From Leptolyngbyaceae cyanobacterium HOT.MB2.61 (GTDB lineage: Bacteria > Cyanobacteriota > Cyanobacteriia > Leptolyngbyales > Leptolyngbyaceae), in the NCBI GenBank assembly GCA_023511615.1, contig JAIMBL010000018.1:1-37318 (forward strand): DNA of 37,318 bases, written 5' to 3'. Each line of letters opens with the position of its first letter. The stretch's first letter is position 1. The notes under the pieces were generated by a model. It was not told the DNA's origin. It saw only the letters and a program-made list of their open reading frames with translations, and did no database searches. The translations under genes and the position numbers were made by a program. Below, piece after piece: positions 29,916-37,318 of this stretch.

Positions 29916-32063
29916 CTAAAGCCCTAAGGCGCGCTTCCATGACTCAATCAGTTGCTGGGCTTCTGCATATACAGGGGCGCGGGATGGGATCTTTTGGGCG
30001 ATCGCAATGGCTCCTGGTAAGTCATAACTGGCCTGAGTCTTGGCGACTTGCAGGAGTTGCTGGCTCCATTCGTTGATCGCCCTGGTTGCCTCCCCTCGTA
30101 GCGAACTGGCCGCAGGCACCCGGTCAGCAACTTGAATGGCCGTTGCTAAAGCATTGGGAGAACCGGAGTTCGCTAGCTGACGGGCCTCCTGCATGGCGGC
30201 GATCGCCTGGGCTTTAGCGGTTTTTTCCTGAATTCGCTCACGCCAGCGACGAACATCGGCCTGAGCTTCGTTGTAGAGCGATCGCCCGGAGCGGATCTGC
30301 TGGGCCAGATTGATTGCTCCCTGCAAATCACCCGCATTTGCGTACTCTCGCGCCTGTAGCAGAATGGGTTCATCTTGAATGCGCTGGATTTCAGCCGTCC
30401 ATTTTTGGATTTTGCTGCGGGCTTCTCTGGAGAGGGCCCTGCCCTGCCCTACCTGCTCCGCCTGGGCGATCGCTGCCTGGAGGGAGGGCATATCTCCACC
30501 GCTGGCGATCTGATCTGCCTGTTCCAGGATAGGGCGGTCTTGAATGGTTTCGATCTGAGCCCTCCAGCGCCGAATTTGCTGCTGAGCATCATCCCAGCGG
30601 GGATTAGACCGTTCGATTAAATTGGCTTCAGCAATCCCGGCATTGAGGTCATCCACTGAACCTGGCTGAGCAAGGAGCCGCGCTTTTTCTAGTTGGGCGA
30701 TCGCCTCAATTTCAAGCTGCCAGCGGGTGATAAGTTGCTGGGCTTTACTATACAGTGGGCTGTTGGGGCCAATTCGCTGGGCCTGGGAGATGGCCTCTTC
30801 CACCGCAGGAATAGAGTTTTGCCAAACCTGAGATTGGGCATTGGCCAGGATCGTATAATCCTTTACCTCATCCTTCAGGTTGGCCTTTTCAGGAATTTTG
30901 TCCAGGATATCCAGTGCTTCTGCCAGGTTGCGCCGATCCAGGGCGGCCTGGGCCATTTCCAGCATCTGCTGTCCAAATTTAGGGATTGCCTGCTGGGCTG
31001 CCTGGTAAAGGTAACTTTCGGGGCGAATAGATTCGACTAACTTGATTGCCTGCAACAGGTTGTTCAGCCCACCTGTGTCTGCCAGCCGATAGGCCCGACC
31101 CAATTTGTTGCCGTCATTTCGGGTAGCGGTGATTCGGTTACTCAGCTCCTCAAATTTAGTCGTTCGCCAGTACTCGTTTTCAACATCCAGCAGGCGAACC
31201 GCATTGGAAAATGCCTGGCGAAAGTCCTGCTTCCGCAAAAGCTCTTCAGATTTCTTATAGATTCCTTCTGCCTCTGACCAGATGGACTGCCAGCGCTTGA
31301 TTCGTTCTTCGATCAGTTTGTGGGCTGTGACCTTGCTGGGAATCCGACGAGCAGAGGCGATCGCATCCCCCAATTTACCCGCATTGAAATCTTCCTCAGC
31401 TAGCCGCAGGACATCCTGGGACCATTCCTCCACCAGGCGATTGGCTTCTTCTCGCATAGAATGGTTGGGGGGGAGGGAATCAACCAGGGCGATCGCTTCC
31501 AGCAAGTCCTTAGCCGTCTGCTTACTTGCGGCCAGCCGGGCGCACTCAAACCGCAGCGATGCAGAAGCCAGAGGCCAGAAAATAGCTGGACAATTCGGTA
31601 ACCCCGGAATTTGAAACAGCAGCATTGCCGCCACCATTCCTGAACCGCCAAAGAGCAACAGGGTCCCAATAAGCCACAGTTTCCAGTTATAAAACCATCT
31701 CAGCCAATAAGAGTGCACTCTAAGGATGGGTTGCTCTGCTCTTTCTGGCTTCTGGTGTGACAATGGTACCGTTGTCTGACGTTTGCCATTCGCCTGGATA
31801 GCCCTGGGAGCAGGGTGTTGAGGAGGTTGAAATTCGTACTGGACTTCCTGATGCTGGAGCGGACGAGACTCTGCCTGGTTTGGGGTAATCACTTCTCGCT
31901 CCATTGGTTTGGGTGAGCGAGGCGATCGCGGTCTGGAAGTCCCGTTGTGATGAGCAACTGGGGCTCTTCGAGACACGGAATTGACCCGGCGCGTATCCCC
32001 TCCTGGTCTTGAGGGGCTGCCAGGGGGCTGATGGTCTGGTATTCCCGGATCTCTAGTAGTCAT
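29916..32063 (-). CDS. Large single-pass membrane protein with helical repeats
   Basis: About 715 residues from ATG at 32063 (a TTG at 32093 is possible). The first 125 residues are basic and proline-rich (PPGSPSRPGGD, SRPRSPRSPKP), then one membrane helix (about 127-150, WLIGTLLLFGGSGMVAAMLLF), and an extracytoplasmic part of about ten repeats of 45-60 residues, each reading roughly L-x-x-A-x-x-LA-x-G-x-x-x-x-L-x-x-AI-x-x-A-x-x-I ... Y-x-x-A-x-x-x-I-x-x-W. The repeats look like TPR/SEL1-type hairpins. Cyanobacterial homologues have at times been labelled chromosome segregation ATPase, but no nucleotide-binding motif is present. It immediately precedes, and is coupled to, the 3D-domain gene, suggesting an envelope role. 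Confidence 0.75.
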   Translation of the reverse strand: MTTRDPGIPDHQPPGSPSRPGGDTRRVNSVSRRAPVAHHNGTSRPRSPRSPKPMEREVITPNQAESRPLQHQEVQYEFQPPQHPAPRAIQANGKRQTTVPLSHQKPERAEQPILRVHSYWLRWFYNWKLWLIGTLLLFGGSGMVAAMLLFQIPGLPNCPAIFWPLASASLRFECARLAASKQTAKDLLEAIALVDSLPPNHSMREEANRLVEEWSQDVLRLAEEDFNAGKLGDAIASARRIPSKVTAHKLIEERIKRWQSIWSEAEGIYKKSEELLRKQDFRQAFSNAVRLLDVENEYWRTTKFEELSNRITATRNDGNKLGRAYRLADTGGLNNLLQAIKLVESIRPESYLYQAAQQAIPKFGQQMLEMAQAALDRRNLAEALDILDKIPEKANLKDEVKDYTILANAQSQVWQNSIPAVEEAISQAQRIGPNSPLYSKAQQLITRWQLEIEAIAQLEKARLLAQPGSVDDLNAGIAEANLIERSNPRWDDAQQQIRRWRAQIETIQDRPILEQADQIASGGDMPSLQAAIAQAEQVGQGRALSREARSKIQKWTAEIQRIQDEPILLQAREYANAGDLQGAINLAQQIRSGRSLYNEAQADVRRWRERIQEKTAKAQAIAAMQEARQLANSGSPNALATAIQVADRVPAASSLRGEATRAINEWSQQLLQVAKTQASYDLPGAIAIAQKIPSRAPVYAEAQQLIESWKRALGL

Positions 32064-32156
32064 ACGCTCAAAGGGAACGGCAGTGCCGCACAAACTCCTC
32101 GAACCAACACAGTTGACATCCTACTCTCCAAACTCCAAAAAGCCAAATTTATCGCA

Positions 32157-32483
32157 ATGGTTTCTAAAACGCCATCCCCCTCATTGCCTTCTGTCAAATC
32201 CTCAAGGAGCAAAGGATGTGTGCTGGTGTGTCAAAACCGCACCTGCTTAAAGCAAGGCGCCGCCGCAGTACTGGCTGCCTTTCAGGCAGAACCAATTGCC
32301 AATTATGGTGTGACAGGGACGGGCTGTATGGGGCAGTGTGGAAGTGGCCCCATGGTGCGAATTGTGCCCGATGAAATCTGGTATAGCCAGATTCAACCAG
32401 AGGAAGTTTCATTGATCATTCAGCATCACTTGCTGGGAGGAAAACCTGTCAAAGCGATGCTTTATCCAAAATTTCACTCGTAA
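32157..32483 (+). CDS. Thioredoxin-like [2Fe-2S] ferredoxin
   Basis: A 108-residue protein from ATG at 32157. Cysteines are arranged as VLVC25-QNRTC30-LKQGA, then GTGC57-MGQC61-GSGPMVRI, the pattern of the thioredoxin-fold [2Fe-2S] ferredoxins (COG3411), with Cys25, Cys30, Cys57 and Cys61 as likely ligands and an extra Cys21. The fold is like the NuoE C-terminal domain. Electron transfer is implied; the partner is unknown. It diverges from the repeat protein (94 bp between starts) and converges on the ygfZ gene, with repeat A3 in between. An upstream in-frame start at 32031 would read back through that divergent spacer and is unlikely. Confidence 0.85.
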   Translation: MVSKTPSPSLPSVKSSRSKGCVLVCQNRTCLKQGAAAVLAAFQAEPIANYGVTGTGCMGQCGSGPMVRIVPDEIWYSQIQPEEVSLIIQHHLLGGKPVKAMLYPKFHS

Positions 32484-32567
32484 TTGGTGGCGGATCAGTT
32501 GTTCGTTGTTCGAAAGAAGTTTTGAGTTGGCGGACTACCAGGATCGCTGGCTCCCAGCCCCCCGTCC

Positions 32568-32676
32568 CCAGTACTCTGTCAAATTGAATTTGACGGCTAG
32601 CGAATACCCAGGAAGCTGATAGGAGTTAAATTTTGAGGGTCTGCGACCCGTCAAAATTTTCCTGGCGGAATACTAG
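32568..32676 (+). repeat. Family A structured repeat, copy A3 (109 bp)
   Basis: It begins CCAGTACTCTGTC and ends GGAATACTAG. The same GTCAAATTGAATTTGAC palindrome and nested hairpin are present. Located between the convergent ferredoxin and ygfZ genes, as A1 lies between convergent genes. The remainder of 32484-32731 is low-complexity C-rich sequence. Confidence 0.85.
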
Positions 32677-32731
32677 TCTCTGCCTCCCAATTTCCAGTTC
32701 CTGGCTGCTGACTTGTCCCCCCTCTCGTTAA

Positions 32732-33784
32732 TCAGGTCAGGCGATCGCGCTGCAAGAAGGGGACTTCCACCAGTTCTCCTTCACTGTTGCCAATCTTTAC
32801 CTTCAGTCCCTTGCCACCAGCTTTAGTACGCACATAACCCAATCCAAAGGGGCCCCGTTCGGTCTGGGTGAGGCTGGTGAGGATACCTATTTTTTCCTCG
32901 CCTAGAGTAATCGCCGTTCCCACTTCGGGTGGCTGATCGAGCTGAATGCCCCAGATCTGCTGTTTTACGCCTTTGTAGGTATCGAGGCGGGCTATGGTTT
33001 CCTGCCCGATGTAGCAGCCCTTATTCAGGGAAATAGCCTGCCAGAGGGATGCTTCAACTGCATTGTAGTCTTCGGTGAGTTCATGGTCCGGGGCCGGGCG
33101 ACCCTGCTCAATCCGGAGTTGCTCCCAGGCGCGATCGCCCATCGGCACTGCCCCTGCCTCCGTTAGCGCCTGCCAGAGGGCTGCGGCTCCCTCTCGCTCC
33201 ATTACCAGAGTGTACCCTGGCAATGCCAGCCCGCTCCCGACTGCAACCCGGACGGCCTCACCCGCAAGGCTGAAAAGTTGGTGACGGGCGTAAGGTTGAT
33301 TGACCAGCTCACTCACACCCCATTGCTCTAAAACGCGATCGCTTCCAGGCCCAATCACGCTGAACATGGCGGTTTGAGTGGTAATGTCTGCCAGTTTAAC
33401 CTTGTCACCGAAGAAAATATAGCGGTCCAACCAGGTCAGCAATTTTTCACGTCGATTGGGCGAAACGATTACCAGAACTTCATCTTCCAGTACGTAGGCT
33501 GTTGCCAGATCCAGGGTGCGAGCGGTGGAGGTGACAAAGATCGTGTCGCACCCTTCTCCTGGTTTCAGGCGATTGAAGTCGTTTGTGCTCTGGTTATGCA
33601 AGAAGGTGAGGCGATCGCTATCGGTAATTTGAAGGCGGCCCCAGTGGGAGCGATCGCAAACGGCAACGCCTTCCCTAGCAGCTCGAACTGCCCCCACCTC
33701 ATTTCCAAAACAAACGGGGACTGCTAAATCGGGTTCAAAGACTGCACCGCTTTTTTTCTGTAACGTCTGTAAGCTTTCCACCAT
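32732..33784 (-). CDS. ygfZ: YgfZ/GcvT-like folate-binding protein (Fe-S cluster assembly)
   Basis: A 350-residue protein of the YgfZ/COG0354 family, related to the T-protein of glycine cleavage. The signature KGCYIGQE is at about 255-262 (Cys257 conserved), followed by TIARLDTYKGVKQQIWG; the N-terminal half has RAAREGVAVCDRSHWGRLQITDSDRLTFLHNQSTNDF. It is thought to help assemble or repair certain [4Fe-4S] enzymes, binding a tetrahydrofolate. The ATG at 33784 is chosen; an upstream TTG (33811) overlaps the previous gene's TGA as TTGA, which would be a coupled start nine residues longer. The acidic protein gene is directly upstream on the same strand. Confidence 0.9.
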   Translation of the reverse strand: MVESLQTLQKKSGAVFEPDLAVPVCFGNEVGAVRAAREGVAVCDRSHWGRLQITDSDRLTFLHNQSTNDFNRLKPGEGCDTIFVTSTARTLDLATAYVLEDEVLVIVSPNRREKLLTWLDRYIFFGDKVKLADITTQTAMFSVIGPGSDRVLEQWGVSELVNQPYARHQLFSLAGEAVRVAVGSGLALPGYTLVMEREGAAALWQALTEAGAVPMGDRAWEQLRIEQGRPAPDHELTEDYNAVEASLWQAISLNKGCYIGQETIARLDTYKGVKQQIWGIQLDQPPEVGTAITLGEEKIGILTSLTQTERGPFGLGYVRTKAGGKGLKVKIGNSEGELVEVPFLQRDRLT

Positions 33785-33807
33785 CGCCGTTAAATCGTTG
33801 GAATGAA

Positions 33808-34323
33808 TCAACTCGGCAAGCCAGTAAATATCTCTGCCACGATCGCGTGGGTCTTATCATCCAACCGATTCCAGTCTACCTCTCCAGTTTCGTCCAACAG
33901 GCTGGTATCGACTTCGACTCCATCCTGGTCAGCATCATCAGAGATGTGGGAAGTACCGCTGTTGGGGTCGTAGTTCTGGAAGCAGATTTGATAGCACACA
34001 TCCCACAAATCGATGTAAATTTCGTGGTCATGCTGCTTGAGACAGAGCTGGTATCTGAGGAAAGGCGACGGCAGTTCAGCAAGTGCCTCTTCAATTTCAT
34101 CCGCACGTTCTGGTGAAACTGTATCCAATTCTGCCTGAAGCTGATTCACCCTGAACTTAACTTCTTCGCTGGTGCCCTCCGGCCAGATGGCGGTCTCCAC
34201 GTAGCTACCCTGCCAGGAAGATTGCTCAAGCTGCTTGCGGATATTATCGATCAGTCGAATAAAAACTGGCTGCATCAGGGCTTCCGCCTGTTGCCAGGTG
34301 GTAATGTCCTGGAACTTCGGCAT
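33808..34323 (-). CDS. Conserved acidic cyanobacterial protein of unknown function
   Basis: A 171-residue, probably soluble protein, starting PKFQDITTWQQAEALMQPVFIRLIDNIRKQLE. The middle has alternating hydrophobic and charged residues (FLRYQLCLKQHDHEIYIDLWDVCYQICF), and the C-terminus is very acidic (SDDADQDGVEVDTSLLDETGEVDW). No membrane helix, signal peptide or known catalytic motif. ATG at 34323 with AAGG 9 nt upstream. It precedes ygfZ with a 4-bp overlap of the TTG alternative start, so a link with Fe-S cluster repair is possible. I do not know the family. Confidence 0.75.
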   Translation of the reverse strand: MPKFQDITTWQQAEALMQPVFIRLIDNIRKQLEQSSWQGSYVETAIWPEGTSEEVKFRVNQLQAELDTVSPERADEIEEALAELPSPFLRYQLCLKQHDHEIYIDLWDVCYQICFQNYDPNSGTSHISDDADQDGVEVDTSLLDETGEVDWNRLDDKTHAIVAEIFTGLPS

Positions 34324-34339
34324 GGAAATTAAACCTTAC

Positions 34340-34420
34340 TGGTGGACTTAACAAGGTAATGATAAGCGGCGCTAGCCACCATCATTAACGACTCAAAAAT
34401 CATTACGATTTGGGCACTAC
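34340..34420 (-). repeat. Family C structured repeat, copy C2 (81 bp)
   Basis: Reverse orientation to C1 (17977-18056). It reads GGTGGAC... to GGGCACTAC and carries the same AATGATG-stem hairpin with loop TAGC. It begins 17 bp before the start codon of the acidic protein (in its 5' leader). Confidence 0.8.
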
Positions 34421-34467
34421 TCAACCTTACTAGTGACTGTATAAGTCTATCCAGCAGCACCCCTGGA

Positions 34468-34521
34468 GGCTCTCCTGAGAGTTTTGTGATAAGCTCTCTT
34501 TCACCGACAAGCCGGTGAACC
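34468..34521 (-). repeat. Family B repeat, deleted copy B4 (54 bp)
   Basis: Reverse orientation. It keeps both ends (GGCTCTCCTG... and GGTGAACC) and one hairpin arm (GTGATAAGC) but lacks about 70 internal bp. It suggests internal deletion of a full-length copy. Confidence 0.65.
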
Positions 34522-35114
34522 CCCCTGAAATTAGGGGCCAGAGGCCAGGGAAAAAGATTCTTGTTTCTGTTTCCCGACTTCTACTTCTGAGATAGATAGC
34601 TACCAGGCGCACTAGATTATCTAAAAGCAGTCGTTTTCTCAAGACTTTGAAACAAAAGAACAAAAAGTGTCACCCTAGAGGAGCGATCGCCCCAATCAGC
34701 CTCTATGGCCGAGATCGGCACCAGAAAAAGATCTCAGACCTTCTGTAGACTTCTATAAATATAAAGCTTTCGAAATGTCTATTAAAAAAGTGTCATAAGG
34801 TGGACAGATGGCTTAAATTTTCTTAACAAGGTGGGGTAACATAGCTGATAGGTAATTATTCACAGATATCAATCTCAAACGTTTGCTTAGTCTGTCAAGG
34901 AAAAATCTGTGGGATCGGTTCACAATCATTGCCTCGCAGCGTCCTGGGAATGGTGGCTATCCCTTCTGCTCAGTTATCAAATGCAAGCGCGTCTGGTTCA
35001 TTTCCAGTCCTCCACTTGGGATAGGTGGGCTTCTTTGCGGATTAAGCATGGGTTGCGTAAGCATCATCTGGCAAGCCCAACGCTCTTAATTCCCACGACC
35101 CTTGTGTTGTCAAG
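34522..35114. other. Long spacer upstream of ndhD1
   Basis: About 590 bp with no credible gene. It holds a HIP1 site (34684-34690 region), an AT-rich stretch (34755-34800) and TTTCTTAACAAGG at 34818. A small open frame at 34883-35089 has no recognisable content. ndhF is not adjacent here, although in some cyanobacteria it precedes ndhD1. The promoter was not identified with confidence. Confidence 0.55.
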
Positions 35115-36719
35115 ATGAGTACTAACTTTCCTTGGTTAACGACAATCACACTGCTACCCCTGGTAGCCTCTCTTCTGATTCCGGTTCTTCCCGACAAGTA
35201 CGGCAAAACTGTCCGCTGGTACTCTCTTGCGGTTGGTCTGATTGATTTTGCCCTGATTGTCTACGCGTTCTGGTACCACTACGATTTTCAGAATCCGGAC
35301 TTTCAACTGGTTGAAACCTATGCCTGGTTACCCCAGTTGGGACTGAACTGGACTCTGGCAGTGGATGGCATTTCTATGCCGCTGGTGCTGTTGGCAAGTC
35401 TCGTCACGACACTCTCGATGCTCGCTGGCTGGCAGGTCACTTACAAGCCTCGCCTCTTCTACTTCCTGATGCTGGCGATGTATAGCGCTCAGATTGGGGT
35501 CTTTTGCGCTCAAGATATCCTGCTCTTCTTCCTGATGTGGGAACTGGAATTGGTTCCAGTTTATATCTTGATTTCCATCTGGGGTGGCCCCAAACGGCTG
35601 TACGCCGCCACGAAGTTTATTTTATATACGGCAATCGGGTCTATCTTCATCCTGGTTGCTGCCCTGGCAATGGCTTTCTACGGTGGCAACGTCACCTTTG
35701 ACATGCGTGAGCTGGGCATGAAAGACTACTCACTCACGTTCGAACTGCTGGTCTATGCAGCTTTAATCATTGCCTACGGAGTGAAACTGCCTATCTTCCC
35801 TCTCCACACCTGGTTACCTGATGCCCATGGAGAAGCTTCGGCTCCTGTTTCCATGATTCTGGCAGGCGTTCTGCTGAAGATGGGTGGGTATGCCATCATC
35901 CGCATGAATGTGGAAATGTTGACGGATGCCCATTTTTACTTCGCTCCAGTTCTAGCCATTCTGGGAGTGGTCAACATTGTTTACGGGGCATTGGTCTCCT
36001 TTGCCCAGCGAAATTTGAAGCGCCGGATGGCTTACTCTTCTGTTTCCCACATGGGGTTTGTGCTTCTGGGTATCGCCTCCTACACTGAATTAGGCCTGAG
36101 CGGTGCAGTTTTACAAATGATCTCCCACGGGTTGATTGCTGCTGCCCTGTTCTACCTGTCTGGTGTCACCTATGAGCGCACTCACACTCTGATGCTCGAT
36201 AAAATGGGCGGTTTGGGCCGGTCAATGCCGACGGTATTTGCTCTGTTTACCATTGCTTCAATGGCGTCTCTGGCACTTCCCGGCATGAGTGGCTTCGTTG
36301 GTGAACTGGCAGTATTCATCGGTTTTGCAACCAGCGATTCCTACACCTCTGCATTCAAGCTGGTAGTTGTGTTGCTGTCCGCAGTAGGCTTGATTCTGAC
36401 TCCCATGTACCTGCTCTCCATGCTGCGAGAAATGTTTTACGGCAAGGAGAACACAGAGTTTAGGGGAGTTCCGCTACTGGATGCCAGGCCCCGCGAGGTG
36501 TTTGTCACAGCCTGTTTGCTGATTCCCATCATTGGAATTGGTCTATATCCCAAGCTGTTTACCCAAACCTATGACGTAAAAACCGTACAGGTAGCCAGCC
36601 ATGCTCGTATGGCTGTTTCCACAGTAGCTCAACAGCCTCTGCAATTGTTCTCTGAAGTTTCCCAGGCTCCTGCGCTGAACTCCGTTACGTCAGGTGAGTT
36701 TTTGGGGATTGTGAAGTAA
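35115..36719 (+). CDS. ndhD1: NAD(P)H-quinone oxidoreductase subunit 4 (NDH-1 NdhD1)
   Basis: A 534-residue, about 14-helix proton-pumping subunit of the thylakoid NDH-1 complex (homologue of NuoM). Key residues are visible: Glu143/Glu145 in [15 protein letters not shown] and Lys224 in [25 protein letters not shown]; later SHMGF (about 315) and the C-terminal helices are normal. Which NdhD (D1 respiratory/cyclic versus D3/D4 CO2-uptake) is judged from its overall NdhD1-like length and wording, so the number is less certain than the family. ATG at 35115 without a strong Shine-Dalgarno. A hairpin terminator follows the stop by 35 bp, so it is probably monocistronic. Confidence 0.93.
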   Translation: MSTNFPWLTTITLLPLVASLLIPVLPDKYGKTVRWYSLAVGLIDFALIVYAFWYHYDFQNPDFQLVETYAWLPQLGLNWTLAVDGISMPLVLLASLVTTLSMLAGWQVTYKPRLFYFLMLAMYSAQIGVFCAQDILLFFLMWELELVPVYILISIWGGPKRLYAATKFILYTAIGSIFILVAALAMAFYGGNVTFDMRELGMKDYSLTFELLVYAALIIAYGVKLPIFPLHTWLPDAHGEASAPVSMILAGVLLKMGGYAIIRMNVEMLTDAHFYFAPVLAILGVVNIVYGALVSFAQRNLKRRMAYSSVSHMGFVLLGIASYTELGLSGAVLQMISHGLIAAALFYLSGVTYERTHTLMLDKMGGLGRSMPTVFALFTIASMASLALPGMSGFVGELAVFIGFATSDSYTSAFKLVVVLLSAVGLILTPMYLLSMLREMFYGKENTEFRGVPLLDARPREVFVTACLLIPIIGIGLYPKLFTQTYDVKTVQVASHARMAVSTVAQQPLQLFSEVSQAPALNSVTSGEFLGIVK

Positions 36720-36753
36720 GTTTTGCATCGGTTCAAATTCTCCTTAGTCTGAT

Positions 36754-36786
36754 AGCCTGGATGCTGTTGGGTATCCAGGCTTTTTC
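36754..36786 (+). terminator. Intrinsic terminator of ndhD1
   Basis: AGCCTGGAT (36754-36762) pairs with ATCCAGGCT (36773-36781) around a 10-nt loop, followed directly by TTTTT. Nine perfect base pairs and a T-tract, 35 bp after the ndhD1 stop. Confidence 0.9.
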
Positions 36787-36819
36787 TCAGGTGTTATTAA
36801 CCTGGCAACTGTTGTGACT

Positions 36820-36899
36820 ACAGACGCCCTCACCCTAAATCCCTCGCCCAATTTGGGCTACTGTGTATACCCATCTTGGGCATGAGCTAGAATCCAGCC
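36820..36899. other. Possible insertion-sequence end
   Basis: CCTCACCCTAAATCCCTCGC resembles the spacer-type repeats seen at 13870-13990, then CTACTGTGTATACCCATCTT, which may be the outer end of the IS that carries the transposase remnant. The other end lies outside the window, so the match cannot be verified. Confidence 0.35.
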
Positions 36900-37318
36900 T
36901 TAAAAGATACGCTCAAACGTTTGCAGTCCTTTGAATAGAGTCCTGATTCCTGGAGGTCGCTGGCTTTGGAGACCAGACCATCCGCCTAAACGGGCAATCA
37001 GCCAGGATGCCCAAGCCAAGGTGTAGCGAGGATAAGGGTTTTGTTGCTTACGGGGGCGTCCCTCCAGCGGCGGAGCTCGCTCAGTTAAACACTGCTGTTG
37101 CTGTTGGCAGAAGACCACCCGGGCCGCTTGGTTCGGGTCATCGCGACCTTGTTGCAATTGCAACAGTTGAACCGCCGCGGCCAGGGACAGGACCCATCAG
37201 CGTTGAATCGCTACTCCAGATTCTAATTGAGTGGCTTCGATGTCGAAACCATCGCCTTTCAGGATGGCCAACAGTGGTTCAATCTGCCAGCGCCAACTGT
37301 ACCATGGAATCCCTTGGA
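36900..37318 (-). pseudogene. IS4-family transposase, C-terminal part, interrupted by a stop codon
   Basis: The right window edge cuts this gene, so only the C-terminal 139 codons are seen. Reading minus strand from 37318, the frame contains Y-x2-R-x3-E-x6-K (YSWRWQIEPLLAILK), the YREK signature of IS4 transposases, followed by GDGFDIEATQLESGVAIQR. Then an in-frame TGA (37197-37199) interrupts the frame, after which it continues as WVLSLAAAVQLLQLQQ and ends LARLGGWSGLQSQRPPG...FKGLQTFERIF. The catalytic Glu is still present, so only the nonsense change is seen to break it. Unless read through, the protein would lack about 99 residues of its C-terminus. Confidence 0.82.

Noticed and set aside
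34883-35089. Small open frame before ndhD1
   Set aside because: No start context, no conserved motif and odd composition; likely chance.

Overview
The window looks like a stretch of core chromosome from a cyanobacterium, most likely a filamentous non-heterocystous (Leptolyngbya-like) lineage. The reasons are dozens of HIP1 octamers (GCGATCGC), moderate GC, and genes confined to or typical of oxygenic phototrophs: chlorophyll synthase (chlG), cytochrome b6f subunit PetP, NDH-1 subunit NdhD1, a Psb35-related small membrane protein and a plant/cyanobacterial-type MenG. The species level is inference. I see no tRNA, rRNA, CRISPR array, prophage or recognisable defence island. One degenerate IS4-type transposase runs off the right edge.

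Layout. 1-2.1 kb: trmJ, divergent from a short DUF2256 gene whose stop overlaps the start of an isoaspartyl peptidase. 2.3-10.4 kb (all minus): PRC-barrel protein and smc, a nucleotide-sugar pyrophosphorylase, then lapA, a 38-residue membrane ORF and scpA, so SMC and its kleisin lie within about 2 kb of each other. 10.6-14.7 kb: AI-2E-type permease, DUF3153 protein, a TPR-like membrane protein and a secreted Tyr/Pro-rich protein. 14.8-17.9 kb: pyrC-holB (minus) and lepB (plus). 18.1-23.5 kb (minus): petP, a Get3d-like ATPase, chlG, a class A penicillin-binding protein and a Psb35-like protein. 23.7-29.1 kb (plus): hisF, a small membrane protein, a receiver-GAF protein, menG and a DUF445 protein. 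29.1-34.3 kb: a 3D-domain secreted protein and a large repeat membrane protein (minus), a thioredoxin-like [2Fe-2S] ferredoxin (plus), then a conserved acidic protein and a YgfZ-type protein (minus). 35.1-36.7 kb: ndhD1 with a clear intrinsic terminator, followed by the IS4 remnant.

The most distinctive content lies between the genes. At least four families of short, structured, non-coding repeats recur: family A (109 bp, three copies of identical length with a covarying terminal pair), family B (about 120 bp, three full copies and one deleted copy, with GGTTCTCC-like ends and serial hairpins), family C (about 80 bp, two copies in opposite orientation) and family D (about 120 bp, 10-bp terminal inverted repeats and a G/C-rich double hairpin, two copies in opposite orientation). 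They look like non-autonomous mobile elements that have been accommodated as 3' ends and hairpins. One supplies the stop codon of trmJ and another supplies the last codons of a membrane protein. G-run clusters, heptameric tandem repeats, a 36-bp perfect palindrome and a second terminal-inverted-repeat element add to this.

The genes are mostly housekeeping: chromosome condensation, replication clamp loading, pyrimidine and histidine synthesis, protein export and peptidoglycan, together with thylakoid biogenesis (chlG, Get3d-like, petP, Psb35-like, menG, ndhD1). The petP / Get3d-like / chlG run suggests a link between membrane-protein targeting and chlorophyll delivery. That link is inferred from gene neighbourhood only.
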